This document shows positions 42,469-50,253 of a stretch of 64,000 nt of DNA, piece by piece (the stretch's first letter is position 1; the number at the start of each line of letters is the position of its first letter). The DNA is taken from assembly GCA_021776735.1 (NCBI GenBank), contig JAJFFH010000050.1, forward strand, positions 124,001 through 188,000. The letters are read 5' to 3'. A model generated the notes under the pieces. The model was not told where the DNA came from. It did not search any database and saw nothing but the letters and a program-made list of their open reading frames with translations. The stretch is from Planctomycetota bacterium (lineage in GTDB: Bacteria > Planctomycetota > PLA2). The position numbers and the translations under genes were made by a program.

Positions 42469-45276
42469 CTATTTCTGGAAGCGGATGGTCCGCGTCTCGC
42501 CGGCCTTGAGTTCGACGACGACGGGCTCCACGTCGTCGTCGTATTCGGGTCGGACCCGATAGCGGCCGGGTTTCAAGAACGCTTCGCCCGTACCGTCAAA
42601 GCCGATCCGCAGCATCTCCGCATCCTGATCCGGTGCTGCCCCCGCCCCCCCCTTGATCTGTCGGGCCGAGATCTCCTGGCCGAGAGACGAGTTCCCATCT
42701 TGCTCCCGCATGCTCACGACGAGGCGTCCCGCTCGGACGAGTCTCAGGTGGAGCGGCGCGCCATCGCGGATCGCGTACTCGGACCGGCCGTCGATGTGGC
42801 CCTTCGCCGAAACAAAAACCGCCAGCCGGAGTGCAGGCAGGTACGGCACCGAGAAGCGACCACCGGCGTCCGTGAACGCGTAGCGGTTCAGCGACCATTG
42901 TTTTGCGGCGATCTCGAGACGCGCACCGTCGATGGGTCGGCCCCGGTCATCGCGGACTACACCGGCAAGCGTCACGCCCGGCAGGCTCGGGATCGTACCG
43001 AGGTCGTGCGTCTCCCCGGCGCTCAACGTGATCGGTCCAAATCTTCGGGGTGCGCCGGTGTGTGGATCGACGTGGATGTGGACGGTTCGATCCGGGGGGA
43101 CTTGCCGCAACGTAAATGTTCCGTCCTCTTTCACGCGGAAGTACCAGCTTGCATTCAGCTCCGGTACGTAGACGCGAACACGGCGATTTGGCGCGGGCCG
43201 CTCGATGCGTCCCGACACCGCTGCAAGTGGAGTCACGTCGATGCGAATCGGCGTGTTCGTGGGTACGCCCTTGCGGACGATGGTGCGGTGACCGCCGAAG
43301 ACCGACCTCACGGCGAGCGTGCCGGAGTGCTCGCGCAGCCCCTTCAGGACCCCGAAGCCCTGGGCGTCGGTAATAGCGCGCGCATGCTGGCGCGGCTCGG
43401 ATCCTTCGGTCTCCCGAAAAGACAGCCAGGCCTTGGCGACCGGCGCGCCGTCCGCGCTCACGACCTGGACCTTCAGCGATCGGCCACGCCGGGCCACGAC
43501 GCGAAGGGGCACGCGTTGGCCCGGTGCGAGTTCGACCTCGTGCCGCGACGCCACGGCGTCTTTGGAATTGATGTCGAGCACCAGTTTGCCCGTCTCTTCC
43601 GGTACCAGTGCCGCCTTGCCGTCGTCGAAACTCAAGGGATCCAGCGAGACGCTCCGACCCGCCTTGACGATCTCCACGTAGACCGAGTTGCACGGCGATC
43701 CGTCGTCGTAGCGCACGTTCAGATCTATCGCCGCGAGCGGACGCAGCGCGATGTCTACCGTGGCGGTCGTATCCGGACCCGCAATCCAGGCCCACGGCGC
43801 GGTGCCCTCACGCTCGCCCTTGGCCCGGGCGACCACGTTATAGCGCCCGGGTGGAAGACCGCGCACGGTGTACCGACCGGTCGCGTCCGTTTTGGCGAAC
43901 GAAGGACGGTTCATTCGGTCACGGTACCCGTTCGGATCGTAGGGGCCCGCGCGCGCCTCCATGTGGTCGTTCGAATCCAACGGAACGACGAACACGTCGG
44001 CTCCCGCGACCGGTATGGCGTGGGCATCGACGACCCGTCCTTCGAGCGTGCCGCCGCGTCCGAGCACGATTTCGACCGGTGCGCCCGCTTCGCCGCGGCG
44101 AAGCGTGAGCGCCACACGGCCGTAGCCGGCCTTTTGGACCACGAGCTCGAACGGGAACAGCGGCCGCACCGCCGGAATCTCATACAGACCGCGCCGGTCC
44201 GTGCGCCCGTTCTCGGCGAAGTCCTCGTAGTCCTCCACATCGGATGCATCGATGCGAGCGCCGTCGATCGGCTGGCCCGTGATGTCGATCACACGAACGT
44301 TCACCGGAACGCCGGGTTCCAAAAACAGCGGCAGGGTCTCGTCGGCGCGCACGCGGGCCGTGACGACTCGATACCCGGTTCGAACAACACGAAACTCGCC
44401 CGCGGGAACCGCGGCGCGTCCGTCCGCGTCGGTTTGGATCGGCGCGCCGCCCGGGCCATCCTCGGACACGATGTACGCACCCGGCAACGGGCGACCGTCG
44501 CGCGCATCGCGGACCAGGAACACGCCACCGGGCGTCTTCACGCCCGCATCGGTTTTGGAAACATCGCCGTCCGTTCCTGCCACCTGTCCAGGGTCTTTCG
44601 CTCGGTCCCGCGGTGAGGTCATCTCCGGCCCGGTCGCGCGCGGCGCCGTTTCCCGCCGACTGTGGATCAGCCAAGGCGTGGCGACCAGGAGGACGAGGGC
44701 GCCAAGAAGGGCGAGACGTGCTTTGAGACTCACGGCGAGGGCTCCCTTGCTGGCGAGAGTGGCGAGAGCCGCGATCCACGCCCGGCGCGGTTGCGTCTTG
44801 TCGAGGTCGGCACGCATTCGATCCAGCGCGCGGGCCAGGTGTGCTCGGACCGTCGGTCGCGACAGCCCGAAGCGGCGGGCGAGCGCGCTCACCGTTTCGT
44901 CTTCGTAGAAACGGGCGACGACGAGTCCGCGCTCGGGGTCGGGCAGGCGCGTAACGGACGTAACGACCCGGCGCTGGATTTCCAGCGTGGCCGCCACGTC
45001 GGCTGCCGACGGGGCCGCCCGGGTCCGTGCCGTTGCCGTGCGGGTCTGCTCGCGCGCGCGCCGACGGGTGTCGCCGCGATGCGTCGAACGCAGCCTGTTG
45101 TGCACGAGCGCGGCCAGGAAGGCGCGGGGCTTGCGCGGGGCGGGGGCGCGCAACGCGTCGATGCAGGCGTCCTGCGCCAAGTCGTCGGCGTCTGCTCCGG
45201 GACCGACCAGCGCGCGAGCCAGCGCCCGGACAAACCCGGCGTGCTCAAGAAGAAGATCGGTGTTCGGTGCTCCCAA
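42469..45276 (-). CDS. ECF-type sigma factor fused to a membrane helix and carboxypeptidase-regulatory repeats
   Basis: The product is 935 aa. The TTG at 45276 is preferred: it gives LGAPNTDLLLEHAGFVRALA, matching the start of the paralog at 50250. Residues about 10-60 are sigma-70 region 2 (GADADDLAQDACIDALRAPA). Residues 111-149 are region 4 (LPDPERGLVVARFYEDETVS, then ALARRFGLSRPTVRAHLARA). A transmembrane helix at about 186-205 (LALLGALVLLVATPWLI) is followed by some 700 residues of CarboxypepD_reg-like beta-sandwiches (GGVFLVRDARDGRPLPGAYI). The order implies a cytoplasmic sigma domain tethered to a periplasmic sensor. A dispersed motif copy lies at 44561-44581 just after the helix. Confidence 0.85.
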   Translation of the reverse strand: MGAPNTDLLLEHAGFVRALARALVGPGADADDLAQDACIDALRAPAPRKPRAFLAALVHNRLRSTHRGDTRRRAREQTRTATARTRAAPSAADVAATLEIQRRVVTSVTRLPDPERGLVVARFYEDETVSALARRFGLSRPTVRAHLARALDRMRADLDKTQPRRAWIAALATLASKGALAVSLKARLALLGALVLLVATPWLIHSRRETAPRATGPEMTSPRDRAKDPGQVAGTDGDVSKTDAGVKTPGGVFLVRDARDGRPLPGAYIVSEDGPGGAPIQTDADGRAAVPAGEFRVVRTGYRVVTARVRADETLPLFLEPGVPVNVRVIDITGQPIDGARIDASDVEDYEDFAENGRTDRRGLYEIPAVRPLFPFELVVQKAGYGRVALTLRRGEAGAPVEIVLGRGGTLEGRVVDAHAIPVAGADVFVVPLDSNDHMEARAGPYDPNGYRDRMNRPSFAKTDATGRYTVRGLPPGRYNVVARAKGEREGTAPWAWIAGPDTTATVDIALRPLAAIDLNVRYDDGSPCNSVYVEIVKAGRSVSLDPLSFDDGKAALVPEETGKLVLDINSKDAVASRHEVELAPGQRVPLRVVARRGRSLKVQVVSADGAPVAKAWLSFRETEGSEPRQHARAITDAQGFGVLKGLREHSGTLAVRSVFGGHRTIVRKGVPTNTPIRIDVTPLAAVSGRIERPAPNRRVRVYVPELNASWYFRVKEDGTFTLRQVPPDRTVHIHVDPHTGAPRRFGPITLSAGETHDLGTIPSLPGVTLAGVVRDDRGRPIDGARLEIAAKQWSLNRYAFTDAGGRFSVPYLPALRLAVFVSAKGHIDGRSEYAIRDGAPLHLRLVRAGRLVVSMREQDGNSSLGQEISARQIKGGAGAAPDQDAEMLRIGFDGTGEAFLKPGRYRVRPEYDDDVEPVVVELKAGETRTIRFQK
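44561..44581 (-). repeat. Dispersed motif copy in the sigma-fusion gene (TTCCTG tail form)
   Basis: ACATCGCCGTCCGTTCCTGC plus C is identical over 21 bases to the intergenic copy at 18786. It encodes Gly-Thr-Asp-Gly-Asp-Val in the linker after the membrane helix. Confidence 0.85.
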
Positions 45277-45374
45277 GGCTCTCAGACTAGGAGACGCCGC
45301 CGGTGAAAAATCTGGAAACCGCGGCTCCTGCCCGACCGAACCCAACAGGTGTGCGCCCACGCTCGTTCCAACCA

Positions 45375-45525
45375 GTACCGAGCCGGGATCAAAAGGATGG
45401 TTTTCGCCGGGCTCGCGGTGCAAGCCTCTTCCCGGCCCGACGTTACGACAAGGACTGCGATAGTGCATCGCGAGCGATGCCGCACGCTCCAATGTCAAAG
45501 TCATCCTTTTGATCCCGGCTCGGTA
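45375..45525 (+). repeat. MITE-like element with perfect 24-bp terminal inverted repeats
   Basis: The left arm at 45375-45398 starts TACCGAGCCGGGATCAAAAG and its exact reverse complement is at 45502-45525, ending ATCCCGGCTCGGTA. The 103 bases between contain no ORF. It lies in the 317-base spacer between the sigma-fusion start and the metzincin stop. No clear target duplication is seen. Confidence 0.8.
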
Positions 45526-45593
45526 TGGACCGCCAGAGGAGCGACCGCGCCACCGCTCGCATCCGACTGCTCCGTTGCGTCAGCCGGTGCGGG

Positions 45594-47003
45594 CTACCGG
45601 TTCGGGCCGGGTAGGTTGGTGAGCAGGTCGGCCCAGTGGGTGCCGTTGAAGCCGTACTGGATCGAGGGGCCCACCGACAGGCTGGCGTTCATGATGTCGC
45701 TCGGTCCGTCGCTCGGCGAAGAGTGATTCAGGCCCAGGCTGTGGCCGATCTCGTGCGCGAGCACCGCGGCGAGGATGCGGCCGAAGCCGTCCGCCACGTT
45801 GAACATCGCCTGCTCCCGGCCGCTGCGCGGCGCGCCGCCGCCCAGCAGATGACGCAGCCCGTCGACGTCGCCCGCGGCGACAGGATTGCCGGCGATGGAG
45901 TTCCGAAACGAACTCAGGTACGGCGACAGGACGCGATTGGCGAACACGCCGAGCGACGTCCCGTTCGGCGTGCCGCAGTTGTGCTCGACATTGAAGTTGC
46001 CGCCGTCGAGCCAGGCGGTACCGACGACGCCCTGGTCGGGGCCATGCCGCACGCAAATCTGGCTGAAGCGGTTCGGCGCCGCGCCGAGAATGCCGCCGAC
46101 GTTCGGCGAGATACCACTGTCCGGTCCGGCGGGGCCGATGAACGAGATCGAGAGTCCGCCCGTCTGTGGGTTGCCGTCGTCGCCGTTGCCGTAGTAGCGC
46201 GAGAGGTATCCCAGCGTGCGGCGCTCCAGGAGCGCGCGCGCGAGCTGATCGGCCTCGGTGCCGGTCGCGTCGGTCGAGGCCGGATCACGCAGGCCCAGGG
46301 CGACGAGCACCTCGTCGAAGTCGGAAGCGTAGGCGGGCGCGGGGTCGTAGACGACGTCCCAGTTGATCCACCAGTTGTCGTGCGTGCCCCACCGCGCGGT
46401 GAAGCCGATGAACACGTCGCTACCGACGGTGACCGCGAGGTCGTCGAAGAATCCATCGACATCGGTCACGCGCACGACATCGACGCCGGCGTCCTGGCCC
46501 GCGGTGTACGAGCCACTCGAGCTGAGCGAAGCGCCCGACGCGTTCGTCTGCAGCGCGAAGGAGTACGCGGGGTTGCCGCCACTCGCCGAGAGAAAAACCG
46601 ACTGCCCCGGATCGACCTGGCCCTCGACCGACAGCGTGATCTCGACATCGCGCACCTCGATCCGGAGGCTCACCACATCGAGCGTGGACGTCGCGTCCTG
46701 GCAGACCATCACGATCGTGCGCGACGCGGATCCGGTCGGAATCCCGGCGAGCCGCCCATCCTGCGTAAGGTCCAACCCGGCCGGCAGAGCGTCGCCGGAG
46801 GTCGAGACCCACCAAAAGTAGGGCTCGACACCGCCGTTGGCGGTCATTTGCTGAAAGACCGCGTGCCCAACGTTGCCCTGATCGAGCGTTTGGGTCAGGA
46901 TCTGGACGTCGGTCGCGGGAGCCGTGGTGCCCCCGCCCCCCCCACCACACGACGTCAGAGACGCCGAAAACAGCAGAAGAACGCTGAGCGAATAACCTTT
47001 CAT
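45594..47003 (-). CDS. Secreted metzincin-type metalloprotease lipoprotein with Ig-like domains
   Basis: The product is 469 aa, from ATG 47003 with GGAG upstream. MKGYSLSVLLLFSASLTSCG is a lipoprotein signal (TSC). Residues 40-190 are putative-Ig-type domains (AGLDLTQDGRLAGIPTGSAS). The zinc site HEIGHSLGLNH begins at residue 417 (HExxHxxGxxH), with the Met-turn candidate in DIMNAS at about 437. The metzincin fold is therefore well supported by motif. It probably degrades an extracellular protein substrate that cannot be named. Confidence 0.9.
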   Translation of the reverse strand: MKGYSLSVLLLFSASLTSCGGGGGGTTAPATDVQILTQTLDQGNVGHAVFQQMTANGGVEPYFWWVSTSGDALPAGLDLTQDGRLAGIPTGSASRTIVMVCQDATSTLDVVSLRIEVRDVEITLSVEGQVDPGQSVFLSASGGNPAYSFALQTNASGASLSSSGSYTAGQDAGVDVVRVTDVDGFFDDLAVTVGSDVFIGFTARWGTHDNWWINWDVVYDPAPAYASDFDEVLVALGLRDPASTDATGTEADQLARALLERRTLGYLSRYYGNGDDGNPQTGGLSISFIGPAGPDSGISPNVGGILGAAPNRFSQICVRHGPDQGVVGTAWLDGGNFNVEHNCGTPNGTSLGVFANRVLSPYLSSFRNSIAGNPVAAGDVDGLRHLLGGGAPRSGREQAMFNVADGFGRILAAVLAHEIGHSLGLNHSSPSDGPSDIMNASLSVGPSIQYGFNGTHWADLLTNLPGPNR

Positions 47004-47070
47004 GCCCACTCCGAGGGCGCACCCGTTTCCCCGGGCCGCAGAGCCTTATCGGACCGTTGCGAGCCGCCAA

Positions 47071-47760
47071 TTGAGACCCTTCCCGCTTCCCCTCCAAGAC
47101 GCCGTCCTGATTCGACGCTACAAGCGGTTCCTGGCCGACGTCCGCTTCCCCGACGGCCGCCAAACCACCGTCCACTGCGCCAATCCCGGCGCGATGACCG
47201 GCCTCGACACGCCCGGCCTCCCCGTCCTGATCAGCGACAGCAAAAACCCGAAGCGAAAACTCCCGCTGAGCCTGGAACTCGTGCGCCCGGGCCGCTCGTG
47301 GGTCTGCGTGAACACCGCGGTCGCCAATCGTGCTGTGGGCGCATGGCTCAGATCGGGACAACTGCTGAAGGGCGTGCGGGACGGTCGCGAGGAACAAGTA
47401 CGAGCAGAGCTGACGGACGGCGATGTTCGTTGGGACTTCGGGCTGCCCGGCGGCGGGGTGCTCGAGGTCAAGAGCGTGACCCTCAAGACCGGTCACGCCG
47501 CCGCATTCCCCGACGCCGTAACCGAGCGCGGGCGCAAGCATCTGGAACGTCTGGCGGTGTCGAGGGCACCGCGGCGCGTGCTGGTGTTTTTTGTCGCGCG
47601 CGCCGACGTGCGCTACGTGCGTCCCGCGGACGAAGTCGATCCGGCGTACGGTCGCGCGCTGCGGGCGGCTGCAACAGCCGGCGTCGAGATCGTCGCGATT
47701 CAGGCTCGTTTTTCGCGCGAGGGCGTGCGACAGGGGCGGCGACTGGACGTGGTGCTCTAG
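47071..47760 (+). CDS. sfsA: SfsA family DNA-binding/sugar fermentation protein
   Basis: The product is 229 aa from TTG 47071, which matches the family start (LRPFPLPLQDAVLIRRYKRF). SfsA motifs are LADVRFPDGRQTTVHCANPG (family: H..NtG.m), GAMTGLDTPG, LEVKSVTL (nuclease-like EVKSVTL) and AVTERGRKHLERL. SfsA proteins have an RNase/nuclease-like fold; the cellular role is poorly defined. ELTDGDVRWD carries a dispersed motif copy at 47413-47427. Confidence 0.9.
   Translation: MRPFPLPLQDAVLIRRYKRFLADVRFPDGRQTTVHCANPGAMTGLDTPGLPVLISDSKNPKRKLPLSLELVRPGRSWVCVNTAVANRAVGAWLRSGQLLKGVRDGREEQVRAELTDGDVRWDFGLPGGGVLEVKSVTLKTGHAAAFPDAVTERGRKHLERLAVSRAPRRVLVFFVARADVRYVRPADEVDPAYGRALRAAATAGVEIVAIQARFSREGVRQGRRLDVVL
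47413..47427 (+). repeat. Dispersed motif copy inside sfsA
   Basis: ACGGACGGCGATGTT is read as Thr-Asp-Gly-Asp-Val. Confidence 0.75.
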
Positions 47761-47778
47761 AGCGCTTACAAGCAGGGC

Positions 47779-48222
47779 GTGGGAGTTCACCGCGCGGCGG
47801 CGACGATTCACTTTTGCTACGGGCATCGCCTCGTCGGACACGCCGGTCCGTGCCGGCACCTGCACGGCCACAATGCGGTGGCCGAGATCGCGTGCGAGGG
47901 CCCCCTGGATGCGCTGGGCATGGTCATCGACTTCGCGACCATCAAGAGCCGCGTCCGCACCTGGGTCGATGAACACTGGGACCACAAGATGATCCTCGAC
48001 CGCGCCGATCCACTCGTGGAACGGCTGCGCGCGGACGGCGAACCAGTCTTTGCGCTCGCCGGCCCGCCGACCGCCGAGAACCTCGCCGCGCACCTGTTTG
48101 CGGTCGCGCGCGATGCCGGGCTGCCGGTCGTGCGCGTCCGCATCTGGGAAAGCGACGGAAGCTGTGCGAGCTACGAGCGAGCGAGTGACGGAACCACCCG
48201 AGGCGGCGGAGCCTCGTCGTGA
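47779..48222 (+). CDS. queD: 6-carboxytetrahydropterin synthase (QueD/PTPS family)
   Basis: The product is 147 aa from GTG 47779. Zinc ligands are in FCYGHRLVGH and HLHGHNAVAE (H..., H.H). The substrate region (LGMVIDFATIKSRVRTWVD, EHWDHKMIL) and PPTAENLAAHLF with the catalytic Glu are intact, as is the C-terminal IWESDGSCASY. It makes carboxytetrahydropterin for queuosine biosynthesis or a related pterin. Overlap (GTGA) couples it to smpB. Confidence 0.88.
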   Translation: MGVHRAAATIHFCYGHRLVGHAGPCRHLHGHNAVAEIACEGPLDALGMVIDFATIKSRVRTWVDEHWDHKMILDRADPLVERLRADGEPVFALAGPPTAENLAAHLFAVARDAGLPVVRVRIWESDGSCASYERASDGTTRGGGASS

Positions 48223-48683
48223 CGCAGCGCCACGATCCCGACGTGATCGTGCGCAACCGGCGCGCGTTTCGCGACTATCACATCGAGGAGCAGCTCGAAG
48301 CGGGCATCTCCCTGCTCGGACCCGAGGTGAAGTCGATCCGCGACGGCAAGGCCTCGATCGCGGAAGCGTACGCGGCGTTTCGCGGCATCGAACTGTTCTT
48401 GCACGACATGCACGTGCCCGAGTACGACTTCAAGGGCTACGCGCTGCACGAGCCCCTGCGTCCGCGCAAGCTGCTGATGAAAAAACGGGAACTGCGTGAC
48501 CTAAAGGTCGCGGTCGAACGCAAGGGCTACACGCTCGTGCCACTCCAGCTCCGCTATCGCCGCGGACGCATCAAGGTCAAGCTCGGCCTCGCCAAGGGTC
48601 GCCAACGCCACGACAATCGCGACAAGGAAATGGAAAAAGAAGCCAATCGCGAAGCAAGAGCCGCCGAAGGCCGCCGCCGGTAG
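48219..48683 (+). CDS. smpB: SsrA-binding protein SmpB
   Basis: The product is 154 aa from GTG 48219, overlapping the queD stop. Family motifs are IVRNRRAFRDYHIEEQLEAG, LLGPEVKSIRDGKASIAEAY, KLLMKKREL and KGYTLVPLQLRYRRGRIKVK, then LGLAKGRQRHDNRD and a basic C-terminal tail. SmpB carries tmRNA to stalled ribosomes for trans-translation; the tmRNA gene is in the same window at 62639-62985. Confidence 0.95.
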   Translation: MTQRHDPDVIVRNRRAFRDYHIEEQLEAGISLLGPEVKSIRDGKASIAEAYAAFRGIELFLHDMHVPEYDFKGYALHEPLRPRKLLMKKRELRDLKVAVERKGYTLVPLQLRYRRGRIKVKLGLAKGRQRHDNRDKEMEKEANREARAAEGRRR

Positions 48684-48783
48684 CCGCCGCGCGCCCGTAC
48701 ACTGGCAGGACCAAGCGCCCCGTGACGCGCGATCTGAAACGATCTGAAACAGATCGGGGTCACGCGGGCTTAAGGGAGATAGC

Positions 48784-50253
48784 ATGCGCACACTCCTTGT
48801 TCTGCTCGGCTTGGCTGGATTCAGCCACGCCAACGACGACCCCGACGCCACGGTCTTTCTCGGTCCCCTCGGACGCGACACGGTTTTTGCGCCGGCAAAC
48901 AACAGCCGCGTGATCCTGTCAGGCGTCACGCGGAAGTGGAACGGCGTTCTGGCTGAATTGCGTGGGCGCGGCTACGACAAAACCGTGCGCCTCGGCAAGA
49001 AGATGGACGCCGCGTTTCGTGAGCTGGCACGCATCCGTCCGGGTTTCGTGGCTGTGGTTGTGCCGCCGGATCGGCTGGACGTCAATTTTCACTTCGAGTT
49101 TCTGGAAAGGGCGGCGCGGCTCGACAGCGACCCCTTCGTGGACTTTTCGTTCGGGTACATCACGGGCGCGACGCCCGCCGAGGCCCTTGGATCCCTGCGA
49201 GCACTGCGCAAGGACGAGACCCGGCACACCGTCCTGGAGTTCGGCCCGACCCGGCGGGCGTACGGCCCGACGCGGCCTGGCCCGCACAAGACGGCGAAGG
49301 GTTATACCGTGCGGCGCTACGGGCATGCGGCGAACGCTGCCGACGTGGCGGCGACTCTGGCGAAACTCGAAGGAATTGGAATCTACAAGGCCTGGGGTCA
49401 CGGTTATCCGGCCGGAGTGTACGAGGGCTTGCAGGGGTCAGCATTGCGGAAGAGCACACTCGACCTGGACGGAGCGCTCTACTTCTCGGGCCCGTGTTAC
49501 TGCGGCGTTCCTTCCGGCTGGTTCGATCCCTCGGGAGGACTCATCAAGCGGCGCGTCCTCGCCCTGGAGGACTCGTTCGTACTCGCCGCGATCAAGGCAC
49601 GCGCGGGGGCGATCTTCGCCGGGCTGGATCCGGACCGCGGCGAGACGAACCACCACGAGTTCGAGCACCTCCTGACGCGAGGCGGTCCGCTCGGCGACGC
49701 GAGCAAGTCGACCTATGACGACGTCGTCCTGGCGTACCGCCGTACCCGGCTGAAGCTGCCGCGCTACAAGGAGTGCGAGCGCCGTCCCCACGCAAGCATC
49801 CACGAAACAATGATCGCGGGCGGAGCCTGCCGGGCGTTGTTCGGCGATCCCGCGGCCACGCCGGTGAAAGCCGCAGCACCGGATCCCTTCGTTGCCGAGG
49901 TCCACAAAACGGACCACGGCCTTGAATTGCGCTGGAGCTACACGAAGGACCTCGGCCGGTATTGGCTTCCCATCGATGTCTACCGCGCGGAGGGGCGCTG
50001 GACGCACCGGCTGCGGTTCACGGTCGAGCTACCGCGGGGGGCGGCCCACGGCATCCGCGGGTTCAAGGCGCTGCAGGTCACCAAGGACGGCCATGCACTG
50101 CCCGCCCAATGGGTCACGGCCGGGCTGGAAGGACTCGGTGAACGCGTGCGTGCGCACGTGATGGTGGTGTTTCCGTGGAACCTCGAGAAGAAGGCGCTCC
50201 TCGGGGGACAACTCTATGAAGCGCGCTTCCTGCTGTCGGGAACCAGCCGTTGA
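48784..50253 (+). CDS. Secreted clan CD-like cysteine peptidase candidate
   Basis: The product is 489 aa, from ATG 48784 with GGGAG upstream. The signal peptide is MRTLLVLLGLAGFSHA. The catalytic dyad pattern of clan CD (gingipain, caspase, legumain) is visible: His206-Gly207 in KAWGHGYPAG and Cys238 after the hydrophobic strand DGALYFSGPC. A second Cys240 is next to it. The C-terminal beta-rich domain ends at the TTGA overlap with the sigma-fusion gene, so the peptidase and sigma genes are co-translated. Two GATCTGAAAC repeats (48731, 48741) lie upstream. Family assignment to C25-like is inference. Confidence 0.65.
   Translation: MRTLLVLLGLAGFSHANDDPDATVFLGPLGRDTVFAPANNSRVILSGVTRKWNGVLAELRGRGYDKTVRLGKKMDAAFRELARIRPGFVAVVVPPDRLDVNFHFEFLERAARLDSDPFVDFSFGYITGATPAEALGSLRALRKDETRHTVLEFGPTRRAYGPTRPGPHKTAKGYTVRRYGHAANAADVAATLAKLEGIGIYKAWGHGYPAGVYEGLQGSALRKSTLDLDGALYFSGPCYCGVPSGWFDPSGGLIKRRVLALEDSFVLAAIKARAGAIFAGLDPDRGETNHHEFEHLLTRGGPLGDASKSTYDDVVLAYRRTRLKLPRYKECERRPHASIHETMIAGGACRALFGDPAATPVKAAAPDPFVAEVHKTDHGLELRWSYTKDLGRYWLPIDVYRAEGRWTHRLRFTVELPRGAAHGIRGFKALQVTKDGHALPAQWVTAGLEGLGERVRAHVMVVFPWNLEKKALLGGQLYEARFLLSGTSR

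Noticed and set aside
42700..44616. 638-codon plus-strand frame opposite the sigma-fusion gene
   Set aside because: Shadow of the well-supported minus-strand coding sequence.
45636..47972. 778-codon plus-strand frame opposite the metzincin gene and across sfsA
   Set aside because: The metzincin and SfsA frames have clear motifs; this one is Arg/Pro/Ala-rich noise.
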